A DNA stretch of 64,000 bases from Diorhabda sublineata (lineage: Eukaryota; Arthropoda; Insecta; Coleoptera; Chrysomelidae). The position numbers were made by a program, and so were the translations under genes. A model generated the notes under the pieces. The model did not search any database, had not been told where the DNA came from, and was given only the letters and a program-made list of their open reading frames with translations. The stretch spans positions 24,904,488-24,968,487 of the forward strand of contig NC_079480.1 in assembly GCF_026230105.1 (NCBI RefSeq), read 5' to 3'. Positions 35,732-47,700 of this stretch are shown in pieces (positions within the stretch are counted from its first letter, which is position 1; each line of letters starts with the position of its first letter).

Positions 35732-36954
35732 TTAAAATTAAAGCTACAATGCAATACAATGTTGTTGGAAAGAAGAAGATAACTTCTAGGGAATATTATT
35801 TTCGTCAAGTTTACAACAGTTTACAACGCAGATGTTCTTTGACTATTGGCAAAAGCTGGAGAACTAAATTTGGAGAGTAGAGCAAATTTTCAATTAATTT
35901 TGAGCTATTGCTATTGCGGTTGTCATAATGGGGAACATGTGATGGGATAAGTTCCTAATGCGACATATACCGCATTTGTATTTGATCGTTCCTAATAATT
36001 TTGTAGGTAGATAAATTTTTTTATCCTTACTGGTTTCTACGTATCGAGTAGAGTGGGCGAGGTAATTACTAGGCCCAGTATTTGTTTGGACTTAATTTGC
36101 CCCAGTACTCGACCACAAATCTACACGCATCACAAATCAGACCACGCCTGGAAGTTCTAGTTATAACGTTGTGAGATTATATCAATGATTCGCTAGGAGT
36201 TCAAAGCCCTTGTATTTTGAGAGAGCCTATGAGGTTATATAAGAAGTACTACATGAAGTTTTACGAGAATTAATAAACAAAGAACGTAAAGCATGGGTAA
36301 AAAACAAGAGAAATTCTAGAGGCGTTCTCTCTTTTGCTACGCGAAGATGTGAAAGAGTGATAATCTGTGTTAAGGACGACACCCCAAATATTTGAGTCAC
36401 TTTAAGATATGATATGATATGATATGATATGAAACCCAAAAAAACAATGAACTACAGGACAAACTCTTCATCTAACCTTCAGACTGAATAGAGAACAGGC
36501 AAATTGTGGTGGAGGGGGTAGCTATTGGGCCGACAGCTCGTTTCCCAGTCAGACCACTGGACTTGCCGATTTGTCTTCATCAAGCGAGTAGGCGGACGAA
36601 TGTCAAGTCGGATACTCGCCCACATGTACTGGGAATTGCTGAAAGGAATTGGTTCATTCATTAAGATATGTTATGCATATACTTTTCAATTAAATGAATT
36701 AACTATAGAAAATGATAACAAAATAAAAAGAAGTCGAGGTGAATTTAGCTAAAGTGTATTAAAAGATGAGGGCTTCTTGGTATTGGTATTATGATCTAAC
36801 TTTGATATTTTGTTTGGTGACATGAGTTTTTCTTTTCAAGATCACTATATTGTGGGTTTTTTTCCAATTCATTTCAATTAGATTAAATGTTTTCCTGGTG
36901 AGTCTATTTGCGTTTATAGTAGTTATTATTTTCATGTAATTATTCTAATTACAG
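35732..36954. other. non-coding (presumed intron)
   Basis: Contains a (GATAT)n microsatellite at 36406-36431 and a GC-richer patch at 36480-36650 with no known motif. It ends in the acceptor TTCTAATTACAG at 36943-36954. Confidence 0.4.
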
Positions 36955-36999
36955 TGACGACATCGAATGCAACGATAGATTACATTCCAAACGGCACCG
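36955..36999 (+). CDS. candidate internal exon C of the unknown plus-strand gene
   Basis: A 45-nt island with acceptor TTCTAATTACAG and donor CCG then GTATGT. The first base completes the split codon from exon B (TG plus T, Cys), then DDIECNDRLHSKRH follows and two bases (CG) are left, so the next residue is Arg whichever base follows. The exon is a multiple of three and keeps phase 2 on both sides, so skipping it would not shift the frame. The peptide is hydrophilic, acidic then basic. Three independent islands agreeing in strand, splice signals and phase is the main evidence. No family is recognised. Confidence 0.6.
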
Positions 37000-37825
37000 G
37001 TATGTCTGAGAATATATATTCGAAGTAAATCACGAACACACAGAAAGAAAAAAGTCATATTGTGTGTATTTATTGTGAAATATTTTTCTACAGAATCGTA
37101 CTCATATTTCCAAAGTTATATAATCCATTTTTTCTTTCTCTGATGTTTTTCATGCTGCGTTGTCTTCTTTTCACCACTATTTCAAAACATTTCACTGCTA
37201 AAAATTGACCTCTTACAAAACGACATTGTTTTTAATTCCACTCGACAATACCAACGAAATATATAAAGTATTCAATGCCTGGAATTATTCTACAGAACCT
37301 TTCTAGAAATTAGATTGTGTGATGAAGTTTTCCATCTGATCCATCTTTTTAACTAGACTTTATTGGACGTTCCACGCAAGATCCTTTTCCATACCTAGCC
37401 CACTAAAACATAGTCTTCGTAGTGTTTTATACATTCTTCCTGATAGAACTTTTGGTACTCTTCAGTTGGCCCACTATTATCTCTAGAAATTCACGGTTTT
37501 AGTAGGAGATATGATGTAAGGTTGAGGAAGAAGCATTTAATAAATGACGTTCCTGACAATATCTTCGTGTTTGGGGACTCTGTGTTGATCCCATTTTTAA
37601 TGTCACAGATGCTACTCAGTCTATGATAATTGATTTGAGCAAGTGAATCTTCTCGGGCGTATCACAGTTCTTGAACAAATTTTTGCTATTATTTGAAGTT
37701 TCTATGGGTTTGATTCACAAATTATGAACCGAATCTGATAATTCGTGGTAAACAATTCTTTTAATAGTGACATTAATAACAGAGTAACACTTTTTTAAAC
37801 TCTTAGACATCAAAATGACAGTGAA
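37000..37825. other. non-coding, nothing recognised
   Basis: AT-rich with no element motif identified. Confidence 0.4.
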
Positions 37826-37910
37826 ATAATCGTCTTCAGAGACTGAAGGTGAGCTGTTTACTAATTACCTTGATGTAGTAGTGGTATAAACAGTGTGTTC
37901 AGTATGAATG
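37826..37910. mobile_element. Penelope-type terminus remnant
   Basis: 37826-37848 carries, on the minus strand, CAGTCTCTGAAGACGATTAT, the left half of the ribozyme-like motif found at 60988-61010. On the plus strand, about 37873-37905 reads GTAGTAGTGGTATAAACAGT, matching 61054-61075. The two parts face opposite directions, as in the 22.4-kb terminus. Confidence 0.5.
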
Positions 37911-38559
37911 TCTCTAACGGTTCCAGAAACTCCAGCTTAGATGATAGTAAAAGACTGGACAATTTTTATCAAGTAAACCACTGGACCTCAGGTAAGTCAG
38001 AGTGCTTATAGATCAAGTCAAACAGTTGATTTAACATAAAGGTATATCCAGGAATCCATGTGAAAAATAATATGATTCTATATTATTGGTATAATGAACC
38101 AACCATAGTAATTAGATCGAAACAAATCCTTGTGAACTTTTTTGTTTCAAATAGCTCTAAACAATTCCATCAAGTAAATGGGTATCAAGCTATAGTCTTT
38201 ATTGGCTAGGGGATTTGAAAATTTACATTAGATAGAACGAAAAACCGAAATTTCGATCAGAGAAATAATGAGCGTTTTGTAATATATATGATATATTATA
38301 CCATGGAAAAGGCGAGTTAAACCTGCCATGTCATAAGATCTATGAGCACGGATGAGAAAATATTCGAACGGACTATCATACATGCATGATCGAATTCGTT
38401 TTAAATGATAATAATATACTATTTTAAAACAGTGATCGAAAGTGTGAGAAGTTCCAAAATTGCAATTATATGTTTCTAGAAAATGTGATATATATGGATG
38501 TATAAATAGATTTGGGGTCTCGTATACACTGCCACTCAAAAGATGTATTGTGTCCCCAT
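37911..38559. other. non-coding; part of a 125-codon minus frame
   Basis: The minus-strand frame 38228-38605 runs through here, but only its first 15 codons belong to the LINE tail described next. The rest shows no motif. Confidence 0.35.
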
Positions 38560-38850
38560 TTCTTGCTGCGATACTGAGGATGCCAGTGTTTACATCTGAT
38601 CCCACTCCTTCTATAAAGTCTAGAATATGGGATGACTTGAATTCCTAAAGATCTCCGTCTTCTAGTTTAAGCGCTCCCAGGTGTAGGGCTCTGGAGTTTC
38701 TTAGTCTTTCACACTTCGAGCACATGTGGATAGAGGTTTCGTCCTCTGTGTAACAAAACCTGCACGGCGCATTATCTGTTGTGATAGTGACAAAATAATA
38801 ATTTTTTTCTACATCATAACTGGAAAGTTGCATAGTTTTACTTCAGAACA
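38560..38850 (-). pseudogene. LINE C-terminal zinc-knuckle tail
   Basis: The minus strand reads PCRFCYTEDETSIHMCSKC then RALHLGALKLEDGDL, and after one stop HILDFIEG. This is the CxxC...H...C tail that follows RNase H in I/R1/jockey-type LINE proteins, usually CRxCxEExETxxHLxxxCP, then a DFI motif. One stop and the lack of upstream domains show it is a relic. It could be a second copy of the family seen at 30540-31337. Confidence 0.7.
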
Positions 38851-39326
38851 CCTCAAATTACTAGTTCTTAGGTAAACTCATTATTTTCAAACAGCTTCAG
38901 CTAGATTTCTTGTCAATTGGGGATGTGATACATGTATTTTGAAGCAACGTGGAAAATAAAAATCTTCGATTACTGTTCAAGGATACGCAAAGAAAATTAT
39001 CAATCATGGTATTCAAGTATTTCATATCAAGAGCTATTATCTTAGATAGATCGTATTCCTACCTGAAAAATACGATGTTATGAGCTAAAAACGAATCATC
39101 TGGTTCATCATTTGGTTTACTAGCTAAGTATTTCATTACAAATAATAAAAAAAAAGGTAGTTCAACAATTAGTCACAATTTAAATATTGATGACACTAAT
39201 TCACAAAATTATTGTCTGTTGCCGTGAATTTTGTGGTTAATAATATTGTTCACTTATCACTTGTTTTTGTCGGATTTACCGTTAAAATTTTTTGAACAAC
39301 TTGAGATACTTGGTTTCAAGCATACG
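38851..39326. other. non-coding, nothing recognised
   Basis: AT-rich. No motif seen. Confidence 0.4.
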
Positions 39327-40006
39327 AGGGGGTACTCAAAAATAACCGGAATTATTTTTTAAATGCTATATATTCACAATTATTTACAAAAAAACCTCAT
39401 CCCCTTCAAAATACTCTCCATTACAAGTAATACATTTGTCCCAGCGGTGCTTCCATTGTTCGAAACATTGTTTGAAGTCATCTTTAGAGATGGCTGCACA
39501 AGCTCCTGTCTCGTTCCTTTCTTGATCTATTCAATGTTCTCAAATCGCCGTTCTTTCATGCCCCTTTTCATGCGTGGAACCAAGAAAAAGTCGCACGGAG
39601 CCAGGTTAGGCGAGTAAGGTGACTGGGGCAGCGAAACCATGTTATTTTTAACCAAAAACTGGCTAACCGTGATAGCTGAGTGTGCAGATGCGTTGTCATG
39701 GTGGAAGAACTAGTCATCTGTTTGCTAAACCGAGCTCCAAGATATTCCACTTATTTCAGACAGTTGATCAATTGTTTGTCGACGGTCTGTGCGCACAAGA
39801 TCTCGAATTCTTTCAACATTTTCATCGATTTGGGCAGTTGATGGACGTCCAGAGTGAGGTTTGTCATAAATCGACATGTCGCCATTTTTAAATCGAGAAA
39901 GCCACTCATACACTTGAGTTTTCTCAATAGCCTCATCTTCGTAAGCAGTTTTCAACAATAAAACAGTTTCAGCAGCGTTCTTACCGAGTAGAAAACAAAA
40001 TTTCAT
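39327..40006 (-). pseudogene. internally deleted mariner transposase keeping D34D
   Basis: The minus strand starts at an ATG (40006) with MKFCFLLGKNAAET, TQVYEWLSRFKNGDMSI, SGRPST and IRDLVRTDRRQTIDQLSEIS, a well-preserved mariner DNA-binding domain of 93 codons. It stops at about 39725, where an internal deletion joins it to the second half of the catalytic domain. HHDNASAH, then exactly 34 residues between its Asp and that of NLAPCDFF, gives the D34D spacing diagnostic of mariner. The first catalytic Asp is lost. The C-terminus ends about 39370, followed by an outer end with CGAGGGGGTACTCAAAAATA at about 39327-39346, typical of a mariner terminal repeat. The opposite terminal repeat was not found. 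Confidence 0.88.
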
Positions 40007-42454
40007 ATCGGCACGTTGTTCACTTAAACAGCACTAGCAAAAACGGTCACTAGTGACGAACACAACGTGGCAGGACAACGGCCCTCGTGGCACTGAACTG
40101 GCGACTAGTTGCGCTAGGCAAGCCGTAGCGGCAGAAATCAGTACTACAAATGGAGCTTGTCCTATTAAATACATGTTTTTCCTTGTTTTATATATAAAAT
40201 TTCTTCGTAAACATGTGATGTCAACTAGTGTAAATAAATAATTCAATGCGATGTCCATCGTACCACCGTTTAAGATTTAAATGGTACACAAAATTATTAA
40301 AGAAAAAGCATAAATCAAGAATAGTTTGCTGGGCTCCCTGCAGCTATATCAGTACCAATTTCCAAATCTCGAAAAAAGTGAAGATTAGATCTATCTATGG
40401 AAACTTGCGTAGTGGTTAGTTTCAACGACGAATTAACAGTTTTCGACACAATAAGGCTGGAATTTATTCCTACATAGGGTTAATTATTTCATAATAAAAT
40501 CAATTGAACAAATTTGCGGATATCATATTTACTCTTTTAAAATTTACAGTGACTCACAGCAAAAGAACCAATCAATAGGGAATATGCATGTTATTTTTCA
40601 TATTTCTAATTCACTCTTCACATACGTATAACTCAATAAAAAATATATATTCTGTAGAAAAAGTTAAGATAAATTTTTAAGCTAATATTTGAAGTATCGG
40701 TTAAATTTGCATTGTTTTAAATGCCTTTATTTTTCGCGGGCTTTGATGACTTCAATTATTGCTACATCCAATATTTGTTTACTTCAACTGTGACAGTTAT
40801 AGTACCGATAAAAGTCATCGAACAGGTTGAAACATCGTTTTATAGGTATCGTATTGTACCTGAGAGTTCAATGACGTGAGGAAACAAAAATGAAATATTT
40901 GTATTGCTGATCATTTTAATTCTTCACACCTTTGACCTCAGCCAATGTAAAATATGCAGTCATCATGGATGCCAGAATGTCAGAACAATTAACAGAATCC
41001 ATAAACGCTTCTGGAGCACAAAAATGAAAAGAATTTTTGTTCCGAACACAACCAACACACTGTTTGAACTTCAATAAATCCGGGACCTGTCAAATCACGT
41101 CACGATAAATAATGATGCGTTTATTAAATTTGAATTGCGTTGTACTATTTAATAATAATACTATACAATTGAGAACAAATCAATTGAGGAATGAATGATT
41201 TCATGATAATATCCTAGTTATTTAAGAGCTGTAAAATTTGCTTGAGGTTTGTGAGGAATAACGCAAATAAATTCTAATGGACCCTCGCTTACGATTGTAG
41301 ACCCCTATTTCTTGTCACGCGCAATTTCTATTATTCACAATGAATCCAATCGAAATAATTGATATTAATATGAATAATTAAAAACTGAAATGGGTAATAC
41401 AATTTAAAAACGTTACTATATCTAGTATGATAATAAAGGATTAAGATTATTGTAACTCTTGGATGTTTCAAATTCAGAAAAAGCAATAAAAGTTTATATT
41501 ATGCATTTGGTTTGAGAACCGTCTCTGTATATCGTGTCTAGTCAAATCTACCACACGAACACAGCTCAAACATGACTGACTCATATTTTGATGTATGCAA
41601 ATTATGCTATTCGGATGTTTTTTGCGATTTCTACTTTCATATTCCTTTGAAATATGATGTATGTGCAAACCCTCGAAATTCTTCGTTATGGATAAGGGCT
41701 TCGCGCTTTGGCTTCTCACATGCTAATGTCTTGTTATGTTCTTGTCTTACAAGACACTGTTGGAATTTTTAATAAAGCAGAAAATGAAATGCTAAAATTC
41801 TCTTTTCTTATATTTCCCAGTTTCCTAGTACCAGCAGTTTCTACAACGGCACTGTATGATATTCCGCAGATATTTCATAATTTGTTCCGGCTATTCACGC
41901 GGGAGATATGAAATCGAATAAACTACTTCAAGAATTTCATATGTTAAAGAAAATGTTTTACATTTTTACGAAAACCATGAAGCTAGATGGTTGAAATGTA
42001 GAAAAGTTGAAACTATACGAGGGTCATTCTTGAAGAAAGAAGCGATTGCACAACGTGTATGTGTATTTTGTATCTTTTCCATTCTCTTTCTACGTCGACA
42101 TTACCAGATATTGGTGGCATGGCTTGACATTTAATAATGCCCCCAACAATTAACCATTGTTAATAAATTATGTAAGATGAAGAAGAAATGTTAACAATTG
42201 AGAGTAATTTGGACAGTTTCATAAATAGAGATGTCAAACAAAGACTTCCTGAATGCCTAATAACCCTAAAGGGGCTCTTAGATTTCCTGAAGCTATAAAT
42301 TAGTAACTGTCGGCTTTGGAAAATTGAAAAAACTGTTTCTCACTGTCTCAATAGTCAGGCGACATATTTTTTTAAAAGGTCTTTAGCGAACTCATTCTGA
42401 TTTCAATGTATCATTTAATAATTATCTTATCAATAGCCCTTGTAGTAGTTCAAC
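40007..42454. other. long non-coding stretch
   Basis: The first 250 bp may be the 5' untranslated part of the preceding mariner. A TACGAGGGTCATTCTTGAA motif at about 42015-42033 resembles a mariner terminal repeat, without transposase beside it. Frames at 41474-41911 contain nothing recognised. Confidence 0.35.
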
Positions 42455-42895
42455 ATAAAACAAAACTCAATGTCATCGCGTTGATTGAAATCTACGTTCT
42501 ATGAAAGACATTACAAACATTATATTAATGACTATATTGACTAGATAGAACGAGTTTAAACGTGTTTAAACGTGTTTCAACATTGAAATACATGCATAAT
42601 TCTTCACTAAGCTCAAGAAAAGTCAATTAGTTTGAAGGATCCTGTTTGTTCGTGTTCTAAATATTTTTATCTGTTTTTGATGTTCAAGTATCGTTTTTCC
42701 CCCTGTATTGACACATCATAGATTTATTTCGATTCGTCACAATTAAACATAACTTAAAGAGATCGAGTTGATCAAAATCCAAGTTCCACGAGACACTTTA
42801 CAAACATCGTGTTACTAAGTATACTGACTAGCTAGACCGAGTTTAAACGTGTCACTGCTTGTTTCAACATTGAAATACGTGCATTGTTGGTACTC
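42455..42895. repeat. diverged direct repeat, period about 288 bp
   Basis: 42470-42607 and 42760-42893 share an ordered series of blocks, including GAGTTTAAACGTGT and GTTTCAACATTGAAATAC, with many substitutions. It is an old local duplication. Confidence 0.75.
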
Positions 42896-43579
42896 ATAGA
42901 AATATATTCATCGTTTTTTGACTGTATAGAATTGAATAGAAAAAGTACAGATGATCTTTTAATGCATTTGAATCAATATTAAGATCTCTGCTGAATGATT
43001 AAAATCCTTTGAGTTTCCCACTGAAAACGTGTAACTTCTCAAATCAATTTATTACATGAATTTGTTTCCCCTTAACCGTAACCTCAATGGTGTGGTTATA
43101 AATTTATTCACCCCCATAATATTATTTTATTTTATGACTACAAAATTATATGTTTTGATTCTTGGCAGCTTTAAACATAACAAATTTCCCTAATTATTTT
43201 TGACCTAATTGATTATTCTATACTATTCCATAAACGTTACCGTTATTTTTATTTAAACCAATAATAGACATTGACTTAAAAAAACCAATTAAAAGAAACT
43301 TAAGTAACGATTCGCAACTATTATCAGAAAATTCCAATTATTTATGGTTATTATGATGGAATTGGATGAAAATCACTGGCTCTCATCTAGCCATGACAAA
43401 AATAGAACACATTGTTTTGAAATAAAAGTTATTAGACATGAATGGAAAATTATTTAGACGTCTCAGGCTGACAAACCTAGACCTTGATTACTAGAAAACA
43501 GCGCCGGGTAAATTACTCAAAGTTTGACGATTGTTCTCCTTTAGTTACAGTTCTGATCTTGGTTTATCCATGTAGACTA
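42896..43579. other. non-coding, nothing recognised
   Basis: AT-rich with no motif. Confidence 0.4.
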
Positions 43580-44215
43580 GACTAGACTTTTGATAGGAAA
43601 GATATCTCTCCATTGATGGAAAATCTTCGATCACCGTCAGCCATTTTTTCAAGTCTGGTAACAGAAAATAATCCGAGTAGTCTAAATCTGGCGAATAGGA
43701 TGCATGAAGTAGCAATTACAACTACAATTAATCAATTTTCTACCATTACAATAAAGGATGTGTGTGCTGGTGCATTGTTTTGATGAAACAATACGTTCTT
43801 CTTAGCCAATTGCGGCAGTTTTACTTGTTTTCTTCGCTGAAACGTTGCAATAAGTACGCATCATCCCACGCGCATCCCAAAAAACCAACGCCATAACCTT
43901 GCCTGTAGATGGAACGGTCTTTGGAACTGGTTCTCCTTTTTCAGTCCATTGTTTTGATTGTTCTCTGCTTCGGGTGTGATGTGATGGACCCACGTTTAAT
44001 CCATGGTTACAAAACGGGTTAATTCCACAACTTTCATACATCTCAACTAATGATTTCGAATTGCGATGTATGGTATCTTTAGAAGTTTGATAATCGCTTT
44101 GGCCCACGTAGGTGGATGAACACCAAAGTTGTATCAACCGCTCATTAAGAATTGTGAATGGATTGTAAGAAGTTGTTAAACCATCTGAATAAGATGAATC
44201 AGTCTGTGGATTCAA
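43580..44215 (-). pseudogene. mariner transposase remnant
   Basis: A 137-codon minus frame contains REQSKQWTEKGEPVPK and STGKVMALVFWDARG, the mariner EQSKQW...AGKVMATVFWD block. In a neighbouring frame a FVTMD-TWVHH block keeps the region of the first catalytic Asp, interrupted by a stop. Downstream, VLFHQNNAPAHTS has the second catalytic Asp changed to Asn, and further on LEKMADGDRRFS matches the post-catalytic tail. At least two frameshifts. It is inactive. Confidence 0.85.
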
Positions 44216-44720
44216 CTACTTGCCACGGCGGTTGCTAGACTGCTTAATGAGATATCAAAGCATCTGGAATATTCTAAAACTTTCTTCATTTAGAAATGGA
44301 GAAGGGGTTACAACATTTATCTGATACGGATATAGATGGGGATGATTCTGTAGATGTTGTAGATGAATCTGTCTTTAGCGGATTCAACTACTTGCCTCGG
44401 GGATTGTAATACCATTAAATAAGATATAGAAGTATCTGGAATATTCTCCAATCGTCTTCAGTCAGCTTAATTAAGAAACTAAAATTGGGTTACAACATTC
44501 ATCTGATACGGATACTATGATGACGATATTTGTATCTAATTTGTTTCAACTCTTATTAAATAAGTTGTTTGATCATTTGATTGTGAAAAATCTGTCTTTA
44601 GTGGCTACTAAGGTGGTGAAATTCCTACTAAATAAGGTATGGAATCTTCTATAATTTTTCCAATCTTCGTGAAGAATGCGTTGAAAATTTTCGTTTGATA
44701 TAGATACGATGTGTGTGACT
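44190..44720. repeat. diverged tandem repeat, three units
   Basis: Three successive segments (from about 44196, 44366 and 44585) start with a GAATCTGTCTTTAG-like block, and the first two follow it with GGATTCAACTACTTGCC. They then share an AATAAGATAT-like and a CTGGAATATTCT-like block. Spacing is uneven (about 170-220 bp) and divergence is high. Confidence 0.7.
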
Positions 44721-45837
44721 TAATTTTCTATGAGTAAAGCTTCATATTCTTAAGGAAATATAAAGAACGTTAACGATCAAATATTCGTTTTTGCATACGG
44801 GGCTAATCAATAACGGGTTTGTTTGTAATTGATTCCATTAGAAAGTGATTTATTACTAAAAAAAAACGACCTCTGAGCAATAACTATCTAATCGATTTAA
44901 TAATTTCCTCATGCAAAGTGAAATAAAGTTCGACGGTCATTTCCGGAGCAACTCATGGCAAGAATAAATGATAATTAGTACCTATAGTTGAAATATAATA
45001 AAAACAGAATGTCAACTTCGAGTTATAGGTTGATACAATAGATTATTTTTAGATTAATATGAATTTGTCAAAATCTGAATTTAAGTAAGTTATCATGAAA
45101 AACATTCTTCTTAAAACAAAAATAGAATGATCAGTATTTACTAACCAGTTAAATAATGGTGAATTAGAGCCTGTATGATACTGAGTTGAGGTATGTTGAC
45201 CCTAAGCAATTACAAATTCTTGTTTATCAAATTTATGTCCAAATTTACGGAAGGGACCCTATAGAATTTAGAGCAAGTAGTAGCTCTTTCTAAATTACAT
45301 TATAGAGGAACTATGAGAGGAAAAACAAATATTCAAGTTCTGTTGTGTTGTAATCTATCATATTTATCAAAGTATTGTAATAACTTTATTTTTTCAAATA
45401 GTATTGAGACTGGTAGCAATTAGAAGTAAATCAATACTTTTAATTGGGCGAATACTAAGAAAAGAAGAAGATTCGAGTCGGATTTCTAGTCACTGAAACT
45501 TCTAAATTCATTTTCTCCCTTGCACTATATATTCTCATTTACTGAATTTTATATCTCGATAAAATAAATAAAAGAATGAATGTTATGTTACTATAGGATT
45601 TAGTCACGGTTTGTTAACAAACAAAAAATTTATGAGAAAGTATGAATTTTCCTTTGAACATTTTATGAATCATTACTCTACAGAATATGAAGATTGAGTT
45701 TACGTAAATTTTCGGTAGAATTTTTCAATGAATATGGACTCTAACCACAAATCAAATTTGGAACACGTTATTTGCTAGGAGAAAAGCAATGTGAGAGATC
45801 AAAGTCTAGAGATAAAGAAGTCGAAGATACGAAAACA
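44721..45837. other. non-coding, nothing recognised
   Basis: AT-rich with no motif. Confidence 0.4.
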
Positions 45838-46140
45838 ATTGCATATCATAACACGAGATTTTTCAGCTCTCGAATCACTTGTATGTACAAGTACATTTTT
45901 ATCTGTTTTTAATGATGAATAATGTTTTGAAATTATAGAGCGAAATTTGGAATAAAAATTAACAATGTTGAAGATATCGAAATCCAATTAGTTTGATTAT
46001 CTGATCCACAGATTTGTGATGTTATGGAAGTTCCTCTCTTTGCTTTGCTTCAAAGCCATTCAAAAAGAGTTTTTAAGAAATAGAAAAAAAAAAGAAATAA
46101 TTAAGATATTATTGTTAACTTATTGGAAGAGTTTCACAAT
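45838..46140. repeat. dispersed repeat, copy 1 (partner at 48648)
   Basis: GCATATCATAACACGAGATT and the next 300 bp recur at 48648-48868 in the same orientation. The partner lacks about 60-70 bp (around 45990-46045 here). Confidence 0.85.
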
Positions 46141-46144
46141 TGGC

Positions 46145-46960
46145 CTCTAAACAAAATAAGTAAAGCAGTATTAATCAAGGGTTAACTTCAATCTCTTTGA
46201 AATATAAATATATAGTAGACATTTATTAAAGCTGATGAAGGATCAATTGATATAGAAAATAACGATACGTGAAAAAAAATTCCAAAACACGTTTGATCCA
46301 GTTTAATTCGTTTCTGCTCGATTGGATTGGAAACATATTGACTCATAATCATAATCATACAGCTTCAGTGGTTTGTGGTATTGTAAAACAAAATGAAGAA
46401 ATCATTTGATTTATAGAGCACTGAATATTCAGTTACAATCTTTTGTTGTTAAATCACCTTTTCTGTTTAAGCAAATTTGAGTCGTAATTTTCTGCTGGAA
46501 TAACAAGTTTAATGAAATTCGAAGATCAAACTAATATATGCTTATGAAACGTGAGAAAATGGAGTCTGTGGAAGTTTAATTGGAAGATGTCAAAAAAGGT
46601 TCTAAAACTAAATTAATAAAGTAGTAACAACCAAGGGAGTTGACTCCAATATCTTTGAGATATGTATATACATTGGGGGGGTAAATTTTTTGAGAAGTTG
46701 AAAGATCATGGGGAGTAAAAAATTAATTTCTTGACCAGATTAATCTTTAGAACAGTGAAAAAATAGGACAACAACACTACGTTCATCCAATTTCAAGCGT
46801 TTTTGTTCAATTGAAAACTTAATGACTTACCCCAATCTCAAAGTATTTATCCATATTCTATTATCAATTATTAATCTTCAGTAATTTTCACGGGTTTGAA
46901 CTTCTACGTGCATTTTCAAACAGAATAAAGAAATCATTTGAAACGGTCTATACTGAACAC
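46145..46960. repeat. old tandem duplication, period about 460 bp
   Basis: 46160-46430 and 46610-46960 share ordered blocks such as AARTAAAGYAGTA, CAAGGG, ATCTTTGARATAT and AATCATTTGA with heavy divergence. No coding content. Confidence 0.6.
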
Positions 46961-47129
46961 CAAATTCTCGATAGCAATATGTCTTAGGTTGAATGTTGTT
47001 TTTAAATTAAATTTTTCTTTGATTAAATCTTATGCAACATTTCAAATCGTGTCATTAATTATTCATAACATACATTCAATCCTGAAGCATCTCCTTTTCG
47101 AGTTTAAAGTATGCTGTTGAGTCATTTTT

Positions 47130-47700
47130 CACAGCAAATTCCTTTCTTTCTTATCCTGTGCCTTTGTTTTGTTTCTTGTCGTATTATACCTCGATTTTCT
47201 TGATTTCTTCTTTCCATCTTCTCCTTTTTATGTCTTGCTATATATCATCCGTATTAATAGTTCTTCTATTCTCAAAAGATAATTAAACCATCTTAATTGT
47301 ACCTATTCAACTTTGTTTTAAATTAATATTGAATCCAAATTTTCTCTGATGATTTTATACTTTTTTCGTCGATTCATGATTTATTATCTAATTTTCTCAT
47401 AAATCTCATTTCTGTACTTTGTATTTTGAATTTTTGTTGCTGTGTGAATGTGCATGTATCTGATTCGTATGACAATATGGTTTTGGCTACTATTTTGTAT
47501 ATTTCCATTTAAATTTGTTCTGGTATTTCCTTTTTGACTAAAAATGTGTTATAATTGCGTCTCATCATAACTCAACTGTTTCAGTTTTTCCGTTTATCTC
47601 TTGTTTCAATCTTCTATCTTGTGTTAATGTCATGCCGAGGTATTTGAAGCTTTTGACCTGTTCCATGTTTGATCCTTCTAGTTCTATCTTATGTGTCTTC
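47130..47700 (-). pseudogene. RTE-like LINE C-terminal remnant
   Basis: Minus-strand frames contain FKYLGMTLTQ-like thumb sequence near 47640, a YRNEIYEKIR stretch and, near 47290, NKVEXVQLRWFNYLLRIEE, matching the NxLRWFGHLxRM block also present in the element at 22835-24247. Frameshifts and stops are frequent and the polymerase core is missing. Confidence 0.6.

Noticed and set aside
34995..35808. Two overlapping minus-strand frames of over 250 codons (Phe-Phe-Ser and Phe-Leu-Phe repeats)
   Set aside because: They are read-through of the 9-bp minisatellite in different frames. A 9-bp unit without stops is open by design.
41474..41911. Overlapping frames on both strands, first suspected as a retroelement fragment
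   Set aside because: No ordered catalytic or zinc motifs could be found in any frame.
42015..42035. CGAGGGTCATTCTTGAA as a mariner terminal repeat
   Set aside because: No transposase or partner end nearby, and the short motif alone is not enough.
44190..44720. Repeated blocks as a CRISPR-like array
   Set aside because: Unit spacing is uneven, repeats are diverged and the genome context is eukaryotic.
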